The notes beneath the pieces are model-generated. The model saw only the letters and a program-made list of their open reading frames with translations, was not told the DNA's origin and made no database searches. This document shows, one piece after another, positions 18,261-27,253 of a stretch of DNA of 64,000 bases (within the stretch, counting starts at the first letter, position 1; every line of letters starts with the position of its first letter). The DNA is from Sediminimonas qiaohouensis DSM 21189. Lineage in GTDB: Bacteria > Pseudomonadota > Alphaproteobacteria > Rhodobacterales > Rhodobacteraceae. Position numbers and translations under genes: made by a program. The stretch spans positions 310,001 through 374,000 of the forward strand of contig NZ_AUIJ01000001.1 in NCBI RefSeq assembly GCF_000423645.1, in the 5' to 3' direction.

Positions 18261-19118
18261 ATGCGCCACTCAATTCATCTGGCCATGGGCCTGATCGGTC
18301 TAGCCGCGCTGTCCGCCTGTGATAAACCCGATGGCGACGCGGTCGATCGCGCCTTTCAGGACGTCAATGTCGTTGACGAAAACAACCTTGGCGACATCAT
18401 GCTGACGGTCGCCGACCCGAACGAGGCGGTCTCGTACTTCAAACGCACCAGCACGGAACAACCTGATCGCATCGATCTTCGACGCGGGCTGGCCCGATCT
18501 CTCGTGCGCGCGGGGCGCGAGACCGAAGCCGTCGGCGTCTGGCAAAAGGTCGTCGCCCACCCCGAGGTCACGGAGCAGGATCGCGTCGATTACGCCGATG
18601 CCCTGATCCGCACCGATCAGTGGGAAAAGGCCGCCGAAACTCTCGATGCCGTACCGCCCACCTTCGAGACATACAAGCGCTACCGCCTCGAAGCGATGAT
18701 CGCCGACACCGAGAAGAACTGGGAAAAGGCCGACAGCTTCTACCAGACGGCCGTTGGCCTCACGACCCGCCCCGCGGGCGTGATGAATAACTGGGGCTAC
18801 TCCAAGCTGACCCGCGGCGATTACGCCGAGGCCGAGCGCTTGTTCATCGACGCTATCGAGCATGATCGTGACCTGTTCACCGCCAAGAACAACCTTGTCC
18901 TGGCCCGCGGCGCGCAGCAGAACTACACTCTTCCGGTGGTCCCCATGGACCAGGTCGAGCGCGCGCAGTTGCTGCACACGCTGGCCCTCAGCGCCCTCAA
19001 GCAGGGGAACCTGGAGATCGGCAAGGGCCTTCTGAACGAGGCAATCGAAACCCACCCGCAGCATTTTGAAACCGCCGTGCGCAGCCTGCGCGCACTGGAA
19101 AACAACGTGGTCAACTGA
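18261..19118 (+). CDS. Second TPR lipoprotein of the Tad locus
   Basis: 285 residues with a lipobox LSAC (Cys20) and TPR-like helices across about 50-270 (NNWGYSKLTRGDYAEAERLFIDAIEHD). AAAAGGA precedes the ATG. It probably cooperates with the preceding TadD-like protein at the inner face of the outer membrane; paired TPR lipoproteins in Tad loci are common in this group. The exact partner is not deducible. Confidence 0.85.
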   Translation: MRHSIHLAMGLIGLAALSACDKPDGDAVDRAFQDVNVVDENNLGDIMLTVADPNEAVSYFKRTSTEQPDRIDLRRGLARSLVRAGRETEAVGVWQKVVAHPEVTEQDRVDYADALIRTDQWEKAAETLDAVPPTFETYKRYRLEAMIADTEKNWEKADSFYQTAVGLTTRPAGVMNNWGYSKLTRGDYAEAERLFIDAIEHDRDLFTAKNNLVLARGAQQNYTLPVVPMDQVERAQLLHTLALSALKQGNLEIGKGLLNEAIETHPQHFETAVRSLRALENNVVN

Positions 19119-19176
19119 GGCCCGGGTCCGCGCGGGCGATGGCAACCACATCAGGACAGCGACGCAAGAGGGCCGC

Positions 19177-19683
19177 ATGACACTCGAGATCCCGGCTATT
19201 GCCGCTGCATGGTTCCTGCCCGTCGCCCTGCCCCTTGGCTTATGGGTCGCCTGGAGCGATCTGCGCGACATGCGCATTTCCAACCGCGCGGTGCTGGCGC
19301 TGGTGGTGCTGTTTTTGCTGATCGGGCCGCTGGTTCTGCCGCTGCCGGTCTATGGCTGGCAATTGCTGCACCTGGTGGTGGTGCTGCTGGTCGGGATGGT
19401 GCTGAACGCGGCGGGGCTGCTGGGTGCGGGCGACGCGAAATTCGCCGCCGCGGCCGCCCCCTTCATCGCGCTTGGCGATATACGCTTCGTGATCGCGCTG
19501 TTCGCGGCCAACCTGCTGGCCGCCTTCGCGACACACCGGCTGGCCGTGCGCACGCCCCTGCGCCGCCTTGCCCCCGATTGGCAAAGCTGGACCCGCACCA
19601 AGGAATTCCCGATGGGCCTGTCGCTGGGCCCGACACTGGCGATCTATCTCACGCTTGGCGCGGTCTACGGCAGCGGCGGGTAA
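19177..19683 (+). CDS. cpaA: Prepilin peptidase CpaA/TadV
   Basis: Leaderless A24-family aspartyl prepilin peptidase of 168 residues with about four to five membrane segments. The two catalytic aspartates are Asp28 (WSDLRDMRISN) and Asp86 (GAGDAKF). It lacks the methylase half of PilD, as expected for TadV. The start at 19177 follows AGAGG and begins the hydrophobic domain; the frame extends upstream but overlaps the previous gene. It should process the two Flp prepilins at 8860 and 9177. TadE, TadF and TadG pseudopilin genes are not in this window. Confidence 0.93.
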   Translation: MTLEIPAIAAAWFLPVALPLGLWVAWSDLRDMRISNRAVLALVVLFLLIGPLVLPLPVYGWQLLHLVVVLLVGMVLNAAGLLGAGDAKFAAAAAPFIALGDIRFVIALFAANLLAAFATHRLAVRTPLRRLAPDWQSWTRTKEFPMGLSLGPTLAIYLTLGAVYGSGG

Positions 19684-19692
19684 GACCGGCGC

Positions 19693-21360
19693 TCACTCGT
19701 CCGCGGCGCCCCCGCGCCCGCCAATCCTGTACAACGTATAAAGCGGCGTCCGCTCCAATTCGGCCAGGCCGATCTGGCGCGCCTTGATCTGCTCGACATA
19801 GGCGCGGCGCACATCTGGCGCGATCGGGCAATCGGGGACCACCAGATACTCCGCCGCCTCGATCCCGGACAACCCGCCATAATACCACGGCGCCGCCCCC
19901 GGAACCGGCTCAATACTCCCGAACAGCCACAAACCGCCATAGATATCCGCCGAGAGGATCCGTCGCCCGCCATAGCCCTCGGCCTCCAGATCGGCGGCAA
20001 TCGCACTAAGAAGCGCCACAACGCCGCTCTTCAATTGGCACTGCCGCAAGGTGCGCCCCTGCAACACCGTCGGCTCGGGCCGCTCGGCGATCTGCCGGAA
20101 CCACTCAAGGCCCCCTCCTGGCAGGTCCATCGGGATCACCCCATCCACCCGCGCCGCCCGCAGGCGCACCACGTAGATATCGTCATGCCGCGCATCGGCG
20201 CCAAACAGGTGGCTGAACCGCTCGGTCGATTGCGTCAGATGCCGCACCGGACTATACCCGATATTAAGCGCCGGCGCCGCGATCAGCACCAGCGCAACCG
20301 CCCCCGTCGTCAACAGGCCCCCGTCCAGGCGACGATCGCCGCGCCCCCCCTGCGCCGGGTCGGTTCGATGGCTCAGCATCACCAGCCCCACCAGGAACAG
20401 CCACAATGGATCGTTGCCATAGTTCTGCCAGGTCACATAGATGAACCCCGGCGCCAGCAAAAACAGGATGAACGCCGCCGGATCGCCCTCAACCCGGCGC
20501 AATAGCACTACGCACGCCAGCGCCACCAGCGTCACCAACGTATAAGCCGGCGACAAAACGACCTGCGACAGGGCCAGCCCCGGCTGCGGGCGCACGTCCG
20601 ATTGCGCCACCATCCGCAGATCCCCGGTATACGCCGTCCAGAAATCGGCCCCTTGCGTCACGGTCATCACCGCAACCACGGCCACCCCGGAGACAAACGC
20701 CATCCACAACGCGCGCCATTGCCCCCGCAGGACCAGCCCCAGCAGCACCGCCGGCGCAAAGGCCACGAAATACGTCGCCTTGATCAGGGCCAGCGCCGCC
20801 ATGCACAGCCCGATCAACACCCCCTCGCCCACAGGCGCGCGGCGCACGCCTTGCACCGGCATCGGCCCCTCGCCGCGAATGGGCAGCAGCACCAGCGCCA
20901 GCGGCACGAACGCCACCGCCCACGCCCACCTGTTGTAATGCACCGAGATCGACACGTTGCGCCCCGCCTCACCATGCACCAACGCCGCGATCAACAGCAA
21001 ACCGCCCACGCCAAACGCCACCGCCGGCCCAATCCGCATGCGGCTGACCCCGACCCACCACAACGCCGGCAGCATCAGCGCTGCCACCAGCATCTGCCCC
21101 CACAGGATCGCGTTGCCGACGCCCATCCCGGCGCGCACCAGCAACGCCATCGGCGAAAACGCCCAGATACCGATTGGCGTGACGAAATCCAAATGCGGCG
21201 TGTCACCCCCCGCCATGCGCAGCACGATCTGGACCAGGTGCAGGGTGTCGCCCTCGTGCTTGGCAAGGTAAAAGCCGCCCTTCAGCGCGATCATCACTGC
21301 CAGAACGCACCACACCGCCAGCAGCAAAAGGAATAGCCCGGTTTTTTCCGCCCTGCTCAT
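19693..21360 (-). CDS. Polytopic membrane protein, GT-C-glycosyltransferase-like
   Basis: 555 residues: about ten membrane helices up to residue ~400, then a soluble C-terminal domain. I do not recognise a named family. The first periplasmic loop (HEGDTLHLVQIVLRM, GGDTPHLDFVTPIG) fits the EGD-x-GxxPxxDF pattern of GT-C enzymes such as the GT39/ArnT group, which use lipid-linked sugars. ATG 21360 is chosen because GGGGCAG precedes it and the first helix follows directly; the longer frame to 21420 lacks such a site. It converges with cpaA (9 bp apart) and diverges from the AAA+ gene. A role in pilin or envelope glycosylation is a guess from position. Confidence 0.6.
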   Translation of the reverse strand: MSRAEKTGLFLLLLAVWCVLAVMIALKGGFYLAKHEGDTLHLVQIVLRMAGGDTPHLDFVTPIGIWAFSPMALLVRAGMGVGNAILWGQMLVAALMLPALWWVGVSRMRIGPAVAFGVGGLLLIAALVHGEAGRNVSISVHYNRWAWAVAFVPLALVLLPIRGEGPMPVQGVRRAPVGEGVLIGLCMAALALIKATYFVAFAPAVLLGLVLRGQWRALWMAFVSGVAVVAVMTVTQGADFWTAYTGDLRMVAQSDVRPQPGLALSQVVLSPAYTLVTLVALACVVLLRRVEGDPAAFILFLLAPGFIYVTWQNYGNDPLWLFLVGLVMLSHRTDPAQGGRGDRRLDGGLLTTGAVALVLIAAPALNIGYSPVRHLTQSTERFSHLFGADARHDDIYVVRLRAARVDGVIPMDLPGGGLEWFRQIAERPEPTVLQGRTLRQCQLKSGVVALLSAIAADLEAEGYGGRRILSADIYGGLWLFGSIEPVPGAAPWYYGGLSGIEAAEYLVVPDCPIAPDVRRAYVEQIKARQIGLAELERTPLYTLYRIGGRGGAADE

Positions 21361-21492
21361 GTTGTTGCTGCCCCTTGTCCATTTTTTCGCCACTTTATCA
21401 GGCGAAAGTGCCCAAAGCACGGGTTTTTGGCCCGTCTCGCCTGGTCCGGCCTGTCCGGATCATCCGACCAAGACACCACGCAGGGCGCTCAC

Positions 21493-22806
21493 ATGAACAT
21501 GCAGTCACCTTCCTCTACCGTCCAGCCCCCCGCGCCGCCGCGCGACCTAGAAGAAATGCGCCTGCCGATGGTGATGATGCGTGACATCCTGCTCAAGACC
21601 ATGTTCCGCAAAAGCGTGACATTGCTGAGCGACCTCGCCGAGGCGCTCTGCCTGCCGCAACATATCACGCAGGAATTGCTGGATATCTCGCGCCAGAACC
21701 GCCTGATCGAGGCAACCGGCACCCTTAACGCCAATTCCGGCGGCGAGATGGGCTTTCAACTCAGCGATGCAGGCAAGTCCCGCGCGCTCGAGGCGCTGGC
21801 GCAATCCGAATATTACGGCGCGATGCCGGTGCCCCTCGATGCCTACCGCGACCAGATCCAGCGGCAGTCGATCCGCAACATTCAGATCACGCGCGAGGAT
21901 TTGACCCACGCCATGGGTCACCTTGTCCTGCCGCCCTCGCTGCTGTCCAACCTCGGCCCCGCCGTCAGCTCGGGCCGCTCGGTTCTCATGTACGGCCCGC
22001 CGGGTAACGGCAAATCGTCGATCTCCAACGGGATCCGCGACGCGCTTGGCGATCGCATCTACGTGCCCCGCGCCATCGAATACGCCGGGCAAGTCATCAC
22101 CGTCTACGACCCTATCGTCCACAATTCCGCCGAAACCGAACGCGACGATCCCGGTAGCCTGCGCCGCAAGCGCAGCTTCGATACCCGTTACGTACGCTGC
22201 GAGCGTCCCGCGGTGATCACCGGCGGCGAGTTGACCCTCGATATGCTCGATCTGGTCTATAACCCCACCGCGCGCACCTACCAGGCGCCGCTGCAGTTCA
22301 AATCGACCGGCGGCATCTTCATCGTTGACGACCTGGGCCGCCAGGCCGAGCCACCCCAGACCCTCGTCAACCGCTGGATCGTGCCACTTGAGGAAAACAA
22401 AGACATCCTCGCCCTGCAATCGGGTGAAAAATTCGAAGTGCCGTTCGACACGCTGGTGATCTTCTCGACCAACTTCCACCCGAACGAAATCTTCGATCAG
22501 GCCGCCCTGCGCCGAATTTTCTACAAGATCCGCATCGACGGCCCCGATCAGCAGGATTTCCTCAAGATCTTTGCGCAGGTCGCCCGCAAAAAACGCCTGA
22601 GCCTGAACGAGGATGCCCTCGTGCACCTGCTCAACGAAAAGTATCCCCAGATCGACAACGTCTATGCCAATTACCAGCCGATCTTCCTGATCGACCAGAT
22701 GATCGCCATCTGCGATTTCGAAGGCATCCCGCGCCAGATGACGCCCGAACTGATCGACCGCGCCTGGGAAAACATGTTCGTGCGCGAGGGCGAAGTCATA
22801 CGCTAA
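21493..22806 (+). CDS. AAA+ family ATPase of unknown function
   Basis: 437 residues. The N-terminal ~110 residues look like winged-helix or adaptor helices; the AAA+ core follows. Walker A is GPPGNGKS (168-175), Walker B GGIFIVDDLG near 275-282, and a sensor-1 segment TLVIFSTNFHPNE. The C-terminal part is a helical lid. No protease, helicase or transcription-activation module is attached. ATG 21493 begins the conserved part, though no strong ribosome site is visible. Proteins of this type occur near Tad genes in Rhodobacterales, so a role in pilus or polar assembly is possible but unproven. Confidence 0.8.
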   Translation: MNMQSPSSTVQPPAPPRDLEEMRLPMVMMRDILLKTMFRKSVTLLSDLAEALCLPQHITQELLDISRQNRLIEATGTLNANSGGEMGFQLSDAGKSRALEALAQSEYYGAMPVPLDAYRDQIQRQSIRNIQITREDLTHAMGHLVLPPSLLSNLGPAVSSGRSVLMYGPPGNGKSSISNGIRDALGDRIYVPRAIEYAGQVITVYDPIVHNSAETERDDPGSLRRKRSFDTRYVRCERPAVITGGELTLDMLDLVYNPTARTYQAPLQFKSTGGIFIVDDLGRQAEPPQTLVNRWIVPLEENKDILALQSGEKFEVPFDTLVIFSTNFHPNEIFDQAALRRIFYKIRIDGPDQQDFLKIFAQVARKKRLSLNEDALVHLLNEKYPQIDNVYANYQPIFLIDQMIAICDFEGIPRQMTPELIDRAWENMFVREGEVIR

Positions 22807-22888
22807 GAAACGGCCGCGCGCCCAAAGCGCACACCCCGCCGCCTATGCGCAGCTTGCAAACGCCGCCCCGGCCCGCCACAACAACAAG

Positions 22889-23557
22889 ATGAGCGGTTAT
22901 TCCTTCTCTCTGGCCGGCGTGCCCCTGGTCGCGCTCGGCTCCGGGGCGCTGCTGTGGCCCGATGCCGGGCTCTTGTGCGTGTCGGACCTGCACCTAGGCA
23001 AATCGGGCCGCACCGCGCGGTACGGCGATGCCCCACTGCCGCCCTTTGAAACCCGCGACACCCTGATGCGCCTTGAGGCCGATATCGAGGCAACCGGCGC
23101 CCGCCGGGTCGTCTGCCTCGGCGTTTCCTTTGATGACAGCGACGCCGCTCACCTCCTGCCCGAGGTTGAAAAGCTGTGGATCGCGCGGCTACAGGCCGGC
23201 CGTAGCTGGATCTGGATCGAAGGCAACAACGATCCCGGCCCCGTCTCCATGGGCGGCAGCCACCTTGCCGAGCTACCGCAACCGCCGCTTGCCTTCCGCC
23301 ACATCGCGCAGCCCTCCGCCAGCGGCGAGGTGTCGGGTCACTACCACCCCAAGGCGCACCTGAGCCTGGGCGGCCGCACCGTCGCGCGCCCCTGTTTCCT
23401 TGTCGATAGCGATCGCGTGATCCTGCCCGCCTATGGTACCGCCGCCGGCGGGCTCGATTGCCGCGATCCCGCCCTGCGCATCCTGATGCGGCGCGAGGCG
23501 CTGGCGATCCTCACCGGCACCACCCCGCAGGCCATCGCGATGCCCGCCCCTGATTGA
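22889..23557 (+). CDS. PdeM-like metallophosphoesterase with altered metal ligands
   Basis: 222 residues resembling the ligase-associated DNA-damage endonuclease PdeM. DLHLG (Asp33, His35) and GHYHP (about 150-154) are intact, as is the C-terminal PAYGT. Two metal-site positions differ from the family: the GD of GDxFxD reads LGVSFDD (Val79), and GNHD reads GNND (Asn114). Each needs a single base change. The usual partners (Lhr-like helicase, ATP-dependent ligase, exonuclease) are not adjacent. The gene may be inactive, use fewer metals, or have a new activity. Distance to the AAA+ gene is 82 bp. Confidence 0.8.
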   Translation: MSGYSFSLAGVPLVALGSGALLWPDAGLLCVSDLHLGKSGRTARYGDAPLPPFETRDTLMRLEADIEATGARRVVCLGVSFDDSDAAHLLPEVEKLWIARLQAGRSWIWIEGNNDPGPVSMGGSHLAELPQPPLAFRHIAQPSASGEVSGHYHPKAHLSLGGRTVARPCFLVDSDRVILPAYGTAAGGLDCRDPALRILMRREALAILTGTTPQAIAMPAPD

Positions 23558-23568
23558 GCCCCGCCCGC

Positions 23569-24363
23569 TCAGACAACGCCGGCCTCCTCCAGATCGGCGC
23601 GGTACTTGCGGCTCACCGGCACTTCCCTGCCGTTCTCCAGCACCAGGAAAACCCGCCCCTCCTCGCGTCGGACATCCACGATCGCCTCCCGCGCAACCCA
23701 GTGCGAGCGGTGCGTACGTAGCCCTTCGACGCTATCCATCTCGTCAATCGCATCACGCAGCCGCATGCGCAGATCATGCGCGCCGCCCGTCGTCTCGACC
23801 GTCACGAAATGATCCCGCGCCGACAAGTGCAGGATCGCCCCGCGCGCCCCTTCCGGCAGCCGGCGCAACAGGCGCGGCTCTTTCGGCTCTGCCGGGGCCT
23901 GCGGGGCCTCGCCCACGCCCGGCATGCCTGCGGCCTCGTCCATCATCGCCCCCTTTTGCAGAATCCGGCGCAACGCATGGATCATCGCCACCGCCACCAG
24001 GACGAAAACGCTGACCCGCGCCATGGTGACGGTGCCCGCCTGGATCTGGTCCGACATGTTTACGATCATGGCATAGGCCAAAGGGCTCAACAGCGATGCG
24101 AAAATCAGTACCTCGCCAATGGCCGCCGCCCTGCTACCGCGATGGCGCAGCGCCCTGTCGCACAGCACATGCGTGATGTATCCCAAAAAGATACCCGCCG
24201 CCGCCAGCACTGCCCAGAACACCGCGCGCGCGCCCAATGCCATCGGCGCATAGGTCCCGAAAGGCGCGGTCACAACCGCGCCCACCACCAGCAAAGCCCA
24301 TATCGCAAGGATGTAAGGCGACAGGAAATATCGCAGCGCTCGCATGATCAGATCGATAAACAC
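23569..24363 (-). CDS. Membrane-anchored LytTR transcriptional regulator
   Basis: 264 residues: four membrane helices (about 10-30, 40-70, 85-105, 110-130), a Pro-rich linker, then a LytTR DNA-binding domain from about residue 170 (GAILHLSARDHFVTVETTGG, RTHRSHWVAREAI, VPVSRKYRADLEE). It is a one-component regulator that would bind DNA from the membrane. A second ATG six codons in is an alternative start. It is divergent from the thioesterase gene across 148 bp. The signal and targets cannot be told from sequence. Confidence 0.87.
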   Translation of the reverse strand: MFIDLIMRALRYFLSPYILAIWALLVVGAVVTAPFGTYAPMALGARAVFWAVLAAAGIFLGYITHVLCDRALRHRGSRAAAIGEVLIFASLLSPLAYAMIVNMSDQIQAGTVTMARVSVFVLVAVAMIHALRRILQKGAMMDEAAGMPGVGEAPQAPAEPKEPRLLRRLPEGARGAILHLSARDHFVTVETTGGAHDLRMRLRDAIDEMDSVEGLRTHRSHWVAREAIVDVRREEGRVFLVLENGREVPVSRKYRADLEEAGVV

Positions 24364-24511
24364 GCCCAGGAAACCCCTAATGCGATTATTTCCAATAACC
24401 TATTACTGCCAATGGTTTAACACAGCACGTTAACACCTTGCAAACAGAACGGCGGTTGCCGGGATCAGCCCCGCGCGATAAGCCTCTCGCATACCGCCGA
24501 AAGGAGCCGTG

Positions 24512-24940
24512 ATGAACAGCGCCGAAACCCAAACGCGCATCAGGCGCAGCTTCGCCGCCCAAAGCATGATGAAAACACTGGGGGCCGAACTGACTCGGAT
24601 CGATCCCGGCCACGTGGTAATCGAGGCCCCGATTCTGCCCACCGTCCTGCAACAACACGGCGCCGGCCACGCCGGCCTGACCTTCTCCATCGGCGACAGC
24701 GCCGCCGGCTACGCCGCGCTCACCATGCTCCCCCAAGGCAGCGAGGTGATGACCGCCGAGATGAAGATCAATCTGCTGGCCCCCGCCACCGGCGAACGAC
24801 TGATAGCCACAGGCCGCGTGATCAAAACCGGCCGCCGCCTCGTCGTCACCACTGCCGAGGTCCACGCTAGGGGCGCTGACGGCTCCACCCGCCAAATCGC
24901 CCTCCTGCAAGGCACCATGATCCCGGTCCCCGCGGCCTGA
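24512..24940 (+). CDS. PaaI-family acyl-CoA thioesterase
   Basis: Single hot-dog domain of 142 residues. The motif HGAGHAGLTFSIGDSAAGYAA matches PaaI-type thioesterases, which hydrolyse aromatic or medium-chain acyl-CoA. The ATG at 24512 has AAGGAG 6 bp upstream; a GTG 3 bp earlier is less likely. It stands alone: the repeated intergenic element lies downstream and folD converges. Confidence 0.87.
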   Translation: MNSAETQTRIRRSFAAQSMMKTLGAELTRIDPGHVVIEAPILPTVLQQHGAGHAGLTFSIGDSAAGYAALTMLPQGSEVMTAEMKINLLAPATGERLIATGRVIKTGRRLVVTTAEVHARGADGSTRQIALLQGTMIPVPAA

Positions 24941-24976
24941 CCCTATCCCGGTTCGCCCCTGCCTCTTCTGGTGTTT

Positions 24977-25033
24977 CTTCTGGCCTCAAATATCCCGGGG
25001 GGCCGCGCACCGCGCGGCGGGGGCAGCGCCCCC
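24977..25033 (+). repeat. Intergenic repeat element, copy A
   Basis: Starts with CTTCTGGCC-TC-AAATATCCCGGGG, then a GC-rich stretch, ending in the hairpin GGGGGC-AGC-GCCCCC. The same head and tail, with a different middle, recur at 29751-29808. It lies between the convergent thioesterase and folD stops, so it may also terminate transcription, although no T-tract follows. Confidence 0.6.
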
Positions 25034-25040
25034 CCCCCGT

Positions 25041-25958
25041 TCAGGCCGTCAGGCCCTCGGGCTCATTCAGGCCGTTGGCCCGGCAGCACGCCGTCACCGT
25101 GTTGGCCAAAAGGCAGGCGATTGTCATCGGCCCGACGCCGCCCGGCACCGGCGTGATCGCGCCCGCGACCTGCACCGCGCCATCGAAATCCACATCTCCC
25201 ACCAGCCGCGTCTTGACGCTGCCATCATCGTTGGTGCCCTTTTCCGGCGCCTCGATCCGGTTGATGCCCACGTCGATCACTGTCGCGCCCGGCTTGATCC
25301 ACTCGCCCCGCACGAACCCCGGCCGCCCCACGGCGGCCACCACCACGTCGGCGCGGCGCACCACCTCCGGCAGATCCCGCGTGCGCGAATGTGCGATCGT
25401 CACGGTACAGCTATCGCCAAGCAGCAACTGCGCCATCGGCTTGCCCACGATGTTCGACCGCCCGATCACAACCGCATCCAGCCCCGACAAGCTCCCGCGT
25501 TGATCGCGCAGCATCATCAGGCATCCAAGCGGCGTGCAAGGCACCATCGATTTCTGCCCGGTCGCCAAACGCCCCACATTTGAAATGTGAAAGCCGTCCA
25601 CATCCTTGTCCGGGTCGATCCGATTGATCACCAACTCCTCATCCACATGAGAAGGTAGCGGTAACTGCACGAGAATCCCATGAATTTCCGGATCGGCGTT
25701 CAAGAGATCCAGCAACTCCAGCAACTCCTCCTGCGACGTCTCCGCAGGCAGCTTATGTTCGAAAGAGGACATTCCAACCTCGATCGTCTGCTTGCCCTTG
25801 TTGCGCACATAAACTTGGCTGGCCGGGTCCTCGCCCACCAGAACCACCGCCAGGCCCGGCGTTATCCCGTGCTCTTCCTTTAGCCGAGAAACGTGACCCG
25901 CCACCTTTTCGCGCACCTCCGCCGCGAACGCCTTGCCATCAATGATCTGCGCTGTCAT
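25041..25958 (-). CDS. folD: Methylene-THF dehydrogenase/methenyl-THF cyclohydrolase FolD
   Basis: Bifunctional C1-folate enzyme of 305 residues. All catalytic positions are present and even share E. coli numbering: Tyr50 and Lys54 in YVRNK, Gln98 in LVQLPLP, Asp121 in KDVDGF. The Rossmann part carries [12 protein letters not shown] and the C-terminal signature [11 protein letters not shown]. It is last in a minus-strand group fhs, chorismate mutase, folD-like, folD, separated from the folD-like gene by 15 bp. It interconverts methylene-, methenyl- and formyl-THF, linking to Fhs. Confidence 0.96.
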   Translation of the reverse strand: MTAQIIDGKAFAAEVREKVAGHVSRLKEEHGITPGLAVVLVGEDPASQVYVRNKGKQTIEVGMSSFEHKLPAETSQEELLELLDLLNADPEIHGILVQLPLPSHVDEELVINRIDPDKDVDGFHISNVGRLATGQKSMVPCTPLGCLMMLRDQRGSLSGLDAVVIGRSNIVGKPMAQLLLGDSCTVTIAHSRTRDLPEVVRRADVVVAAVGRPGFVRGEWIKPGATVIDVGINRIEAPEKGTNDDGSVKTRLVGDVDFDGAVQVAGAITPVPGGVGPMTIACLLANTVTACCRANGLNEPEGLTA

Positions 25959-25973
25959 CGGTTTCTTGTCCTT

Positions 25974-26870
25974 TCAAATGTCGGTCCGGGCATACATGTC
26001 CCGGTAGTGATCCATCTGCATCCGCGTCGCAAGTACCGCGTTCTTCATCAACGTCGCCACCGTCACCGGCCCCACGCCGCCGGGCACCGGGGTGATCCAT
26101 CCCGCCACCTCGGCGCAGCTTGCGAAATCGGCGTCGCCCACCGTGCGCACGCCGCCGTCATCGGTGTCCACCCGGTTAATGCCGATATCGATCAGCGCCG
26201 CACCTGGCCGGATCATGTCGCCCGTCACCAGCCCCGCGCGCCCCACCGCCACGAAAACCGCATCGGCGGCGCGGCTGTGCATCGCCACGCTGCGCGTCAT
26301 GTGGTGGCACACCGTCACCGTCGCACCCAGCCCCATCAGCAGAAAGGCGATCGGCTTGCCCACGATCTCGGAATGCCCGATCACGGCCACGTCCAACCCC
26401 TCGAGCCTGAGCGGCAGCGTCTTGAGGATCTCAACCGCCGCCACCGCCGTGCACGGCCCAAGCGCCAGGTCGTTGTAAACGATGTTCCCGATCGAGGCGG
26501 GGTGCATCCCCTCCACGTCCTTCAGCGGGTGCACCGCCTTTTGCAGCGCCTTCACCGGGATATGCGCCGGTAGCGGCCGCTGGATGATGATGCCGTTGAC
26601 GCGCGGATCGGCGTTGAGCCCCTGCAACACGCCAACCAACTGCTCCATCGAGATCGTCTCGGGGTAGCTGCGCGCCTCGAACTGCACGCCGGCGGCCTCG
26701 GCGCTGCGGCTTTGGTTGCGCACGTATAGCTCCGCCGCCGCCGTGTCGCCCACGCTGATCGACACCAACCGCGGCTGCCACCCTTGCTCGGCCAGTGCGG
26801 CCGCCTCATCGGCCACCGCTGCGCGGATATTGGCCGCTATGCCCTTGCCGTCAATCACCGCTGCGCGCAT
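25974..26870 (-). CDS. Divergent FolD paralogue lacking catalytic Lys and Asp
   Basis: 298 residues with the complete FolD fold, VIGHSEIVGKP and [11 protein letters not shown]. The catalytic lysine is replaced by Gln53 (YVRNQ), and the Asp of KDVDG by Glu120 (KDVEG); Gln97 (IIQRPLP) is kept. From known FolD mechanism, losing the lysine should abolish cyclohydrolase activity and may leave dehydrogenase activity or change substrate. It sits between the canonical folD and a chorismate mutase gene. A specialised dehydrogenase for another THF adduct, or a regulatory subunit, is possible. Confidence 0.85.
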   Translation of the reverse strand: MRAAVIDGKGIAANIRAAVADEAAALAEQGWQPRLVSISVGDTAAAELYVRNQSRSAEAAGVQFEARSYPETISMEQLVGVLQGLNADPRVNGIIIQRPLPAHIPVKALQKAVHPLKDVEGMHPASIGNIVYNDLALGPCTAVAAVEILKTLPLRLEGLDVAVIGHSEIVGKPIAFLLMGLGATVTVCHHMTRSVAMHSRAADAVFVAVGRAGLVTGDMIRPGAALIDIGINRVDTDDGGVRTVGDADFASCAEVAGWITPVPGGVGPVTVATLMKNAVLATRMQMDHYRDMYARTDI

Positions 26871-26885
26871 GGCTGCCCGGTCCCT

Positions 26886-27182
26886 TCATGTCTTGCCCAG
26901 AACCCGCTCCTCGCGGGCGATGGACCACTCGATCAATTCGCGCCACAGACCTTCGGCCAAATCGGGATCCAGCCCCCGCGCCTTCGCCGCGCCGCGCACA
27001 TGCGCAACCACTTCGTCCACGCGCGGGCCGATCCGCGCCGGCAGCCCCTCGCCCTGCTTGAGCACTGCCGCCCGGTCGATATACTCCGCCCGCCGCGCCA
27101 GCAGCGCAATCAGGTCGTCGTCCAACGCGTCTATCGCCTCTCGCAGCTCGGCCATCGTGGTGCAATTCTCGGGCGCGCGCAT
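26886..27182 (-). CDS. Chorismate mutase (AroQ type)
   Basis: 98-residue all-helical AroQ-fold protein (LREAIDALDDDLIALLARRA) of the small monofunctional type, which rearranges chorismate to prephenate; related small proteins are isochorismate-pyruvate lyases. AAGGAG lies about 9 bp before the ATG. It is placed between fhs and the folD-like gene, with 71 bp to fhs and 15 bp to the paralogue. Why it sits in a one-carbon cluster is not clear from sequence; folate synthesis also draws on chorismate. Confidence 0.87.
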   Translation of the reverse strand: MRAPENCTTMAELREAIDALDDDLIALLARRAEYIDRAAVLKQGEGLPARIGPRVDEVVAHVRGAAKARGLDPDLAEGLWRELIEWSIAREERVLGKT

Positions 27183-27253
27183 GGCGGGGTCTCCTTTCCG
27201 GGTGGGGAATTCCGACCCCCCGCATACCGCGCGCGCGCCCTTCCTTGAATGCG

